From positions 1 to 5,232 of the forward strand of contig JAHIRX010000082.1 of NCBI GenBank assembly GCA_018818485.1: a stretch of 5,232 nt of DNA, written 5' to 3'. This document shows positions 1 through 4,808 of the stretch, in pieces; position 1 is the stretch's first letter; each line of letters begins with the position of its first letter. Under the pieces are notes generated by a model. That model saw only the letters and a list, made by a program, of their open reading frames with translations. It did no database searches and was not told the DNA's origin. A program made the position numbers and the translations under genes. Source of the stretch: Patescibacteria group bacterium. GTDB taxonomy: Bacteria; Patescibacteriota; WWE3; UBA101185; UBA10185.

Positions 1-2
1 AC

Positions 3-92
3 TATGACGTAGTAAAATCTATTAGTAAGGTTAAAAGTAGCCCCCCAGAGCTTATTATGGAAACTATAACCATAGGAGGTTGTGATGAATAA
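3..92 (+). CDS. 3' end of an unidentified upstream gene (partial)
   Basis: A frame open from the left edge runs 29 codons and stops at TAA (90-92). Its tail ends with residues PPELIMETITIGGCDE, which I do not recognise. The case for a real gene is architectural: its stop overlaps the flippase ATG at 85 by 8 nt (ATGAATAA), the same arrangement seen at the next junction, and the other two frames on this strand are closed within the first few codons. By position it would be the preceding gene of the polysaccharide operon, possibly a glycosyltransferase, but that is context only. The flippase ribosome binding site lies inside its coding sequence. The open stretch is short enough to occur by chance. 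Confidence 0.5.
   Translation, partial: YDVVKSISKVKSSPPELIMETITIGGCDE
74..79 (+). promoter_or_regulatory. Strong Shine-Dalgarno that sets the flippase start
   Basis: AGGAGG is a near-perfect anti-16S match. It lies 5 nt before the ATG at 85 but only 2 nt before the GTG at 82. Normal spacing therefore favours ATG 85 as the start, one codon inside the longest frame. It is the only strong ribosome binding site seen in front of a gene in this window. Confidence 0.8.
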
Positions 93-1359
93 AGATTCAA
101 CTACAGTAAAGGTTGCTAAAAATACAATATATCAAGTGGCTGGAAAAGTAGTAAGTATGAGCATAACAATGCTTGCCATAGTTATTATTACCAGAGTTTA
201 TGGGAGAGAGGGATACGGTGCTTTTTCTTTAATGCAGTCATGGCCAGCACTTTTTTTTGTTATAGTTGATTTTGGAATTAATGCTATAGCCACAAGAGAG
301 CTTTCTAAAGATTTTTCAAAGGCCTCAAAATATATAGGAAATATATTTTTAATAAGAATCGTCTTTTCTCTTGCTCTTATTATTCTTTTAAATATAGCTG
401 TGTCCTTTTTTCCGTACGCACCTGACTTAAAACTAGGTGTTAGACTTGCTCTTTTCATGATTTTAGGTCATTCACTTTTCACAACTCAAAACATTATCTT
501 TCAAGTAAGGCTTAGGTATGACTACTCTCAACTAAGTTATGGAATTGGGTATGTAGTAATTCTTTTAATGGTACTGTTTCTTTCTTACCTTAAGGTTCAC
601 ATTATGTGGGTAAATTTTAGTTACCTTTTGGGAGGTTTTCTTGGGGTATTTATTGCTCTTAAGTATCTTAAGAGCCTTGGAGTAACTATCAAGCTTGAGT
701 ATGATAAGAAACTTTGGGGATACCTTTTTTCGTCTGCTCTTCCTCTTGGAATAATGTTTGTTTTTAGTCAGATTAGTTTTAAAGAGGATGCAATTATGAT
801 CTCTGCTTTAAAGCTTCCTGCGTCATACGGACTTAATAACACAGAATCGGTAGCTGTTTACGCTCTTCCCTATAAAATATTTGAGGTTCTTATTGCGTTT
901 AATCACTTTTTTATGAATGCAATGTACCCAATCTTAGTTCAAAAAATGACTGTTGGGGAGGGGCAACTTAAGGCTACGTTTACGAAGGTTATAAAACTTG
1001 TTGTTGGACTTGGATTAGTCTCTGGAATTATAGGGGTAATATTTGCACCTGTTCTTATAAACTTAATTGGGGGAAGTCAGTTTTATCAATCTATTGATGT
1101 ATTAAGAATTCTTTCTTCAGGAATTGTTATATTTTATTTAACCGCTCCAATATCATGGCTTATTGTAACACTCGGGTATCAGAAGTTTTTACCTTGGGTG
1201 TATGTGGTTAGTGCCTCATTTAATATGATTGCAAATTTCATATTTATTCCAAAATACTCATTTTATGCAGCATCAATAATTACTGTTGTTTCAGAACTAA
1301 TTATTCTAGTACTTCTCATATTTACTGCTAGAAAGTCCTGGAAACTAAAATATGCTTAA
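85..1359 (+). CDS. Wzx-like polysaccharide flippase (MOP superfamily)
   Basis: A 424-residue, strongly hydrophobic protein with about a dozen membrane segments, the usual size for the polysaccharide-export branch of the MOP superfamily. Members flip undecaprenyl-linked oligosaccharides from the inner to the outer face of the cytoplasmic membrane. The N-terminal third is most diagnostic: a KVAKNTIYQVAGK amphipathic start, then a TRVYGREGYGAFSL stretch near residues 36-49, and a DFGINAIATRELSKD segment near 61-75, all typical of Wzx/RfbX-type proteins. I chose ATG 85 over GTG 82 because AGGAGG sits 5 nt upstream. The gene overlaps the preceding frame by 8 nt and the following polymerase/ligase gene by 8 nt, so the three look translationally coupled. 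Sugar specificity cannot be read from the sequence. A teichuronic-acid or other glycan exporter of the same family is possible. Confidence 0.88.
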   Translation: MNKDSTTVKVAKNTIYQVAGKVVSMSITMLAIVIITRVYGREGYGAFSLMQSWPALFFVIVDFGINAIATRELSKDFSKASKYIGNIFLIRIVFSLALIILLNIAVSFFPYAPDLKLGVRLALFMILGHSLFTTQNIIFQVRLRYDYSQLSYGIGYVVILLMVLFLSYLKVHIMWVNFSYLLGGFLGVFIALKYLKSLGVTIKLEYDKKLWGYLFSSALPLGIMFVFSQISFKEDAIMISALKLPASYGLNNTESVAVYALPYKIFEVLIAFNHFFMNAMYPILVQKMTVGEGQLKATFTKVIKLVVGLGLVSGIIGVIFAPVLINLIGGSQFYQSIDVLRILSSGIVIFYLTAPISWLIVTLGYQKFLPWVYVVSASFNMIANFIFIPKYSFYAASIITVVSELIILVLLIFTARKSWKLKYA

Positions 1360-2524
1360 GGTTTTGTTTTATTTAACTCTCTCTGCGCTAAGTTTAGGTC
1401 AATTTGCTGCAATTGGGAGGACAGGGGAATCAAATTTCTATATTTTTGATATTTTTGTTTTAGCGTTTGCTGTTCACGGATTAATTTATTTCCTTTCAGT
1501 TAAGAAATCCTTTAAACTACCAAAAACTTCTTATCTTTTTTTGCTCTTCACACTATCAGCAACCATCTCTCTTGTTTTAGCACTACCTAACTTTGAAGGA
1601 GTAGAGATCGCAGTGGGCACCCTATATTTGATTAGGTGGATTAGTTATCTACTGAGTTCTCTAGTTGTTTTTAACATGGTAGATAAAAAGATACTAACGT
1701 GGGAAATGTTTGAAAATGTTGTAATCTATTCTGGATTATTTCTTGCAGTTGTAGGATTTATACAGATCTTAGTATTACCAGACTTTACAAAGCTAGACCC
1801 CTCTTTAGGCTGGGATCCACATAAAAACAGGCTTGCTAGTACTTTCTTTGATCCTAATTTTGTAGGTGCCTACTTTGTTATCTGTTTAACAATACTTTTA
1901 GATAAATTGTTCTCAAAAAAAGATTTCAAACCTGCGTTTTTTCTTGTAATTTTAGTAGCCTTGTTTCTTACATTTTCTAGGAGTGGCTGGGGAATGTTTG
2001 GAGTTGTTATTCTAGTCTATGGGATCTTTAAGTCGCGCTCTCTGCTCCTTGTGAGCCTTTTTGTGGCATTTTTAGCATACTTTGCGGTTCCTAGGATACA
2101 AACTCGTATTTCTGGGCTTACAGACCCCTCTGATTCAGCGTCATTTAGGCTTGTTTCATGGAAAAATACATGGGAAATAGTAGAAGATTACCCATTATTT
2201 GGAGTTGGTTTCAATACATTTAGATATGTTCAAAAAGACTACGGATTCTTAGATGTAGATACATTTTTAACTCATTCTGGAGCTGGTTCTGACTCTAGTT
2301 TGCTCTTTGTACTAGCTACCACAGGTATTTTTGGCCTTGTATTTTATCTTTCAGGTTTGGTATTCCCAGCTATAAGTGCTTTTAGTAAGAAAAAAGGTGA
2401 GTGGTTAGTAGTAATTTCTCTAGTTTTAGGATTTTTGCTGGAATCTCAGTTTATTAACTCACTCTTTTATCCACAGATTATGTTCGTATTCTTAACTACT
2501 CTTTTCTTGGTAAGTAACGTTTAA
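1352..2524 (+). CDS. O-antigen ligase/polymerase-like membrane protein (Wzy/WaaL)
   Basis: A 390-residue polytopic membrane protein with about 10-12 hydrophobic segments, matching the Wzy_C/O-antigen ligase family. These enzymes act on the outer face of the membrane, joining lipid-linked repeat units into a chain or moving glycan to an acceptor. Family marks appear in the expected order: NRLASTFFDPNFVGAYF (159-175), SRSGWG (209-214), a long external region with RLVSWKNTWEIVEDYPLFGVG (266-286), then TH at 307-308 and a final TTGIFGLVFYL (323-333). The ATG lies inside the last codons of the flippase gene (ATGCTTAA, 8-nt overlap). No clear ribosome binding site precedes it, so coupling to flippase translation is likely. 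Its last 33 bp are antisense to the end of the Ig-domain gene. Polymerase versus ligase cannot be decided from sequence, and a protein O-glycosyltransferase of this fold is also possible. Confidence 0.82.
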   Translation: MLKVLFYLTLSALSLGQFAAIGRTGESNFYIFDIFVLAFAVHGLIYFLSVKKSFKLPKTSYLFLLFTLSATISLVLALPNFEGVEIAVGTLYLIRWISYLLSSLVVFNMVDKKILTWEMFENVVIYSGLFLAVVGFIQILVLPDFTKLDPSLGWDPHKNRLASTFFDPNFVGAYFVICLTILLDKLFSKKDFKPAFFLVILVALFLTFSRSGWGMFGVVILVYGIFKSRSLLLVSLFVAFLAYFAVPRIQTRISGLTDPSDSASFRLVSWKNTWEIVEDYPLFGVGFNTFRYVQKDYGFLDVDTFLTHSGAGSDSSLLFVLATTGIFGLVFYLSGLVFPAISAFSKKKGEWLVVISLVLGFLLESQFINSLFYPQIMFVFLTTLFLVSNV

Positions 2525-3217
2525 TTCTTGAGTGGCTTCATTTCCTGCAGGATCTACTGCTTTTATCTCTATTTTTACACTTCCTTCTTTTACACCAAGA
2601 TCGTAATCAAATGAAAAATCTGGTTTCTGAACTACAGTTCCTCCATTTATGGTTATTGTTGCCTTCTCATTTATTTTTCCAGATATTCTAATCCTTCTGT
2701 TTAAGTTTTTAACTGTATCTCCATTTTTTGGTTCATCTATTTCAATTTCAGGAGAGTCATTATCTACAGTGATATAGAAATAGGCAGTTTTATCACTTTC
2801 TCTGTTTTGACTATCAAGGGCTTTTGCAAAAAGAGTGTTTTTTCCATTAATTAAATGAACATCTACAAAATTAAACTTTCCTTCGGAATCTGCAGTAGTT
2901 TTTGCTTTTTCAGGACCATTAACAAACAGAAGAATTGTTTCTCCAGGTTGAGCTCTACCAGATAGATCTACACTGTTTTCATTAACAGCCTCAGGAACAT
3001 CTTCAAACACAGGTGCTGAGGGTTTTGCAGTTGGTCTATAGCTTTCCTCACCTCTATGTTTAGAAAAAAATCCAAAAAAGGCACCTATTTGGGGAGCAAA
3101 GAAGAAAATAGATATTCCTCCAACAAATACCATAGTAGTGATACCTAGAATAACGGTATTAAATCTATCTCTAAGTTGTTTCTCAGTTATTCTTTTTGGA
3201 GCTTTCAGACTTGCCAT
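2492..3217 (-). CDS. Membrane-anchored protein with two bacterial Ig-like domains
   Basis: A 241-residue protein with a short basic N-terminus (KAPKRITEKQLRDRF), one hydrophobic anchor at about 21-51, a low-complexity linker with RPTAKPSAP (61-69), then two beta-rich Ig-like modules at about 70-152 and 155-236. Each module shows the usual pattern: domain one has VDLSGRAQPGETILLFVNG and GKFNFVDVHLINGKN, domain two begins with DSPEIEIDEPKNGDTV and ends VDPAGNEATQELNV. The positive-inside rule predicts a cytoplasmic N-terminus and Ig domains outside. There is no catalytic motif, lipobox or sorting signal, so a surface adhesion or scaffold role is only inferred. It starts 21 nt after the galU stop, probably in one operon. 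An AGGGT 11 nt before the ATG (3229-3233) is a weak, rather distant ribosome binding site. The final 33 bp overlap the convergent polymerase/ligase gene. Confidence 0.8.
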   Translation of the reverse strand: MASLKAPKRITEKQLRDRFNTVILGITTMVFVGGISIFFFAPQIGAFFGFFSKHRGEESYRPTAKPSAPVFEDVPEAVNENSVDLSGRAQPGETILLFVNGPEKAKTTADSEGKFNFVDVHLINGKNTLFAKALDSQNRESDKTAYFYITVDNDSPEIEIDEPKNGDTVKNLNRRIRISGKINEKATITINGGTVVQKPDFSFDYDLGVKEGSVKIEIKAVDPAGNEATQELNVTYQEKSS

Positions 3218-3238
3218 ATGCTGATTCTACCCTAAATG

Positions 3239-4120
3239 TTAAACGATTTCTTCCTTAAGAAAGGTAAGCAGATCATCTTTTAAGTCATCTCTTTCCAAAG
3301 CAAATTTAATGGTAGCTTTAATAAATCTTAATGGGTCTCCTGTTGTTAACCACAGTCCTTCTATTGGTTGTGCAATAACTTTTTCTCCTGCTTCCGCCAT
3401 AGAGTTATTTATATCAGCAAGCCAAAGCTCCCCACCAATTCCTGTATGTTGTTTTTCAGCATACTCAATCATTTTGTAGTCGTAAACAAATCTTCCAAAC
3501 TGAGCCATGTTTGAGTGGGCCTTTTCTTTTGGAAGCTTTTCAAAAAGGCTTTCCATCTCGTATTTATATGGAGCATTGTCCTTGTATTTAACAGAGCCGT
3601 ATCTGTAGATCTCATCCCAAGGAACTTCTTGAACTGCGAGTATTCCTACAGGGTTTTCTTTTTCAAATACATCGATAAGTTGTTTTGTAGCTGGTACTTT
3701 TGCAGTAACAAGGTCATCTCCAAACATATATACAAAAGACTCCCCCTCTTCTAATAAGTGTTTTGCAGAGAGTAGGGGACTAGCATTGCCATAAGGAAGA
3801 CTCTCATCTTGGTCTATGAAATGAAATTTTGCCATTCTAGGGATGTTTCTTATCATCTCTAGGTAATCTGTTTTTCCAGCATCTTCTAACGTTTTTTCAA
3901 GTTCAGGGGAGGGTTTAAAGTAGTTTACGATCGAGTTATATATGGGTCTTTTAACTATAATAATTTCTTCGATTCCAGATTCAACTAACTCATCCACAAG
4001 GTACTGAATAATGGGCTTATCAATAATGGGAAGCATTTCTTTTTGAATGTCTTTAGTTGCAGGTAGAAATCTAGTGCCGTAACCTGCGGCGGCAATTATT
4101 GCTTTTCTAATTTTTTTCAT
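3239..4120 (-). CDS. galU: GalU-like UTP--glucose-1-phosphate uridylyltransferase (divergent)
   Basis: A 293-residue soluble nucleotidyltransferase of normal GalU length. GalU joins UTP and glucose-1-phosphate to give UDP-glucose for cell-surface glycans. The nucleotide-binding loop and pyrophosphorylase signature are clear: AAGYGTRFLPATKDIQKEMLP (11-31) followed by IIDKPIIQYLVDE. A metal-binding Asp pair lies in MFGDDLV (132-138), and SNMAQFGRFV (203-212) and GIGGELWLADI (227-237) match the second half of the family. Several conserved positions differ: the usual GLGHA is PYGNA (109-113), VEKP becomes FEKLPK (193-198), and the late D-x-G-D segment is TTGD (259-262). The substrate could therefore be another sugar-1-phosphate or nucleotide. 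There is no Shine-Dalgarno. A -10 box just upstream suggests a leaderless transcript. The gene starts 27 nt after tRNA-Thr and is followed by the Ig gene. Confidence 0.85.
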   Translation of the reverse strand: MKKIRKAIIAAAGYGTRFLPATKDIQKEMLPIIDKPIIQYLVDELVESGIEEIIIVKRPIYNSIVNYFKPSPELEKTLEDAGKTDYLEMIRNIPRMAKFHFIDQDESLPYGNASPLLSAKHLLEEGESFVYMFGDDLVTAKVPATKQLIDVFEKENPVGILAVQEVPWDEIYRYGSVKYKDNAPYKYEMESLFEKLPKEKAHSNMAQFGRFVYDYKMIEYAEKQHTGIGGELWLADINNSMAEAGEKVIAQPIEGLWLTTGDPLRFIKATIKFALERDDLKDDLLTFLKEEIV

Positions 4121-4129
4121 AGGAGTGTA

Positions 4130-4138
4130 ATTTTACCA
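4130..4138 (-). promoter_or_regulatory. Extended -10 promoter of galU, predicted leaderless
   Basis: On the minus strand the sequence is TGGTAAAAT: a TGn extension plus TAAAAT (4130-4135), one base from TATAAT. The -35 position falls in the tRNA-Thr acceptor end (CTTCGG) and does not match, which an extended -10 can tolerate. Transcription would begin near 4123, about 3 nt before the ATG at 4120, giving an essentially leaderless mRNA. This agrees with the lack of any ribosome binding site. Alternatively, galU is made by read-through from tRNA-Thr and released by tRNA 3'-end processing, which would leave a 27-nt leader. Confidence 0.5.
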
Positions 4139-4147
4139 AAGTTTTAC

Positions 4148-4222
4148 TGGAGCCGAAGGTGGGAGTTGAACCCACGACCTGATGTTTACGATACATCTGC
4201 TCTACCACTGAGCTACTTCGGC
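4148..4222 (-). tRNA. trnT: tRNA-Thr (anticodon CGT)
   Basis: A complete 75-nt cloverleaf including encoded CCA (4148-4150). The 7-bp acceptor pairs GCCGAAG with CTTCGGC, the D arm is GCTC/GAGC, the anticodon stem GATGT/ACATC is fully paired, and the T arm is GTGGG-TTCAACT-CCCAC. The anticodon CGT at 4188-4190 is preceded by the invariant T33 and reads the threonine codon ACG. The discriminator is T. Position 32 is A rather than the usual pyrimidine, giving an A32/A38 pair across the loop. It lies 44 nt after the coiled-coil gene and 27 nt before galU on the same strand. Confidence 0.95.
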
Positions 4223-4233
4223 TTACTAGAGAT

Positions 4234-4242
4234 ATTTTATCA
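4234..4242 (-). promoter_or_regulatory. Probable extended -10 promoter of tRNA-Thr
   Basis: The minus strand reads TGATAAAAT, a TGn extension followed by TAAAAT (4234-4239). Initiation about 7 nt downstream, near 4227, would leave a 5-nt leader before the mature tRNA 5' end at 4222. No good -35 hexamer lies 16-18 nt upstream, where the sequence overlaps the end of the coiled-coil gene. It has the same form as the galU -10 element. Confidence 0.45.
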
Positions 4243-4266
4243 GGAAAAGAGATACAAAGATTAGAT

Positions 4267-4569
4267 TTAATTGGTTTCTAGTGCTGATACCCTTGTATCA
4301 AGTTCATTAATCTTAAACTTATTATTTTCATACATATCACTATAGATATTTAATTTAGATTCAATATTCAATAAAGCACTAGTATGATTATTTAATATCC
4401 TTCGGTGATTCTCTAACTCATTGTCAATAGAATCAAAATGGTTATCCATCGAATCAAATCTTTTATCAATTGAATCAAATCTTTTATCAATTGACGTAAA
4501 TCTTTTATTGATTTTTTGAAACAAGTCATCGTTGACTTTGTAAATTAAAGTTTCTAGTTTACTAGGCAT
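4267..4569 (-). CDS. Small coiled-coil protein of unknown function
   Basis: A 100-residue soluble protein with no signal peptide or membrane segment. It is dominated by seven-residue repeats of the form I-D-K-R-F-D-S (about 20-54). With Phe as heptad position a and Ile as d, the register runs almost unbroken from F17 to L97. Position a is F17, F24, F31, F38, F45, L52, L59, L66, L73, Y80, I87, V94. Position d is I20, I27, I34, M41, I48, H55, H62, I69, Y76, N83, L90, L97. This predicts a single long helix, probably a parallel homo-oligomer with a polar central patch at H55/H62. Similar IDKRFDS-rich small proteins occur in many bacteria without assigned roles, and I infer no function. It sits alone between two tRNA genes, has no Shine-Dalgarno, and has a well-spaced promoter almost touching its ATG. 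Confidence 0.72.
   Translation of the reverse strand: MPSKLETLIYKVNDDLFQKINKRFTSIDKRFDSIDKRFDSMDNHFDSIDNELENHRRILNNHTSALLNIESKLNIYSDMYENNKFKINELDTRVSALETN
4430..4513 (-). repeat. Four tandem 21-bp repeats inside the coiled-coil gene
   Basis: Copies lie at 4430-4450, 4451-4471, 4472-4492 and 4493-4513. The second and third are identical over all 21 bp. The first and fourth share most bases but have diverged. The unit length equals one protein heptad, so gain or loss of a copy lengthens or shortens the helix by one heptad without changing frame or register. An older, heavily degraded copy may precede at 4409-4429. Confidence 0.85.
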
Positions 4570-4579
4570 CGTGATGTGA

Positions 4580-4608
4580 ATATTAACCTAAGAAAATTTT
4601 AGATTCAA
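4580..4608 (-). promoter_or_regulatory. Sigma-70-type promoter of the coiled-coil gene, near leaderless
   Basis: On the minus strand TTGAAT (4603-4608, 4 of 6 to TTGACA) is separated by exactly 17 nt from TAATAT (4580-4585, 4 of 6 to TATAAT). Transcription would start near 4573, leaving about 4 nt before the ATG at 4569. No Shine-Dalgarno could fit, which agrees with its absence. This is the only promoter in the window with a recognisable -35 at ideal spacing. The -35 lies within an inverted repeat (4600-4621). Confidence 0.5.
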
Positions 4609-4621
4609 TACATTAAATCTA
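4600..4621. repeat. AT-rich inverted repeat between tRNA-Gly and the coiled-coil gene
   Basis: Two 9-nt arms, 4600-4608 and 4613-4621, pair with one G-T wobble around a 4-nt loop. On the minus strand the hairpin is followed by AAATTTTC, a poor U-tract. It could be a weak terminator behind tRNA-Gly or a protein-binding site, because one arm contains the -35 box of the coiled-coil gene. TAGATT-type words recur nearby (AATCTATTTAGATT at 4615-4628), so low-complexity AT sequence may explain it. Confidence 0.35.
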
Positions 4622-4643
4622 TTTAGATTAGAAAATGGTGTAC

Positions 4644-4718
4644 TGGAGCGGCGGACGGGACTTGAACCCGCGACCTTCTCCTTGGGAAGGAGACATTCTA
4701 CCACTGAACTACCGCCGC
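4644..4718 (-). tRNA. trnG: tRNA-Gly (anticodon CCC)
   Basis: A complete 75-nt cloverleaf with encoded CCA (4644-4646). Acceptor GCGGCGG pairs with CCGCCGC, the D arm is GTTC/GAAT with one G-T wobble, the anticodon stem is TCTCC/GGAGA, and the T arm GCGGG/CCCGT has one G-T pair. The loop TTCCCAA gives anticodon CCC, reading glycine codon GGG. The discriminator T and the GCGG acceptor start suit a bacterial glycine tRNA. It is the first gene after the LysM gene on this strand. Confidence 0.95.
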
Positions 4719-4731
4719 ATTAGCTGAGGAT

Positions 4732-4740
4732 ATTATAACA
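4732..4740 (-). promoter_or_regulatory. Consensus extended -10 promoter of tRNA-Gly
   Basis: The minus strand reads TGTTATAAT: a TGn extension and a perfect TATAAT (4732-4737). Initiation near 4725 would leave about 7 nt before the mature 5' end at 4718. The -35 position (GTTAGA, 4755-4760) matches poorly and lies in the loop of the upstream terminator hairpin. It is the strongest -10 match in the window, fitting a constitutive stable-RNA gene placed directly behind a terminator. Confidence 0.65.
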
Positions 4741-4742
4741 AC

Positions 4743-4775
4743 AAAAACCGCACCTCTAACACATTCGCTGGTGCG
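4743..4775 (-). terminator. Probable intrinsic terminator after the LysM gene
   Basis: A 6-bp GC-rich stem (4770-4775 with 4749-4754, CGCACC/GGTGCG read on the minus strand) encloses a 15-nt loop and is followed by GTTTTTGTTG. It lies 33 nt after the LysM stop codon and just before the tRNA-Gly promoter. The stem is short and the loop large, so efficiency may be modest. The plus strand also has a T-rich flank (ATTTTAGTCTTTT), but no plus-strand gene ends here. Confidence 0.55.
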
Positions 4776-4808
4776 ATTTTAGTCTTTTAAGTTAAATAAA
4801 TTAGAAAA

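Noticed and set aside
82..84. GTG as flippase start codon
   Set aside because: It leaves only 2 nt after the AGGAGG, while the ATG at 85 has 5 nt spacing and is the commoner codon.
198..458. Open frame of 86 codons on the minus strand
   Set aside because: It lies antisense within the well-supported flippase gene, has no family features and no operon context. It is a shadow frame.
3515..3754. Open frame of 79 codons on the plus strand
   Set aside because: It is antisense to the GalU-like gene, and its Phe/Leu-rich translation is what AT-rich antisense sequence gives.
4430..4513. CRISPR-like array
   Set aside because: The 21-bp units abut directly with no spacers and are in frame within a coding sequence.
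4148..4718. tRNA-associated attachment sites or an integrated element between the two tRNAs
   Set aside because: No duplicated tRNA 3' segment was seen in the spacers, and there is no integrase or other mobile gene.
4743..4780. Terminator for the plus strand
   Set aside because: The hairpin is roughly symmetric with T-rich sequence on both sides, but no plus-strand gene ends nearby, so only the minus-strand assignment is supported.
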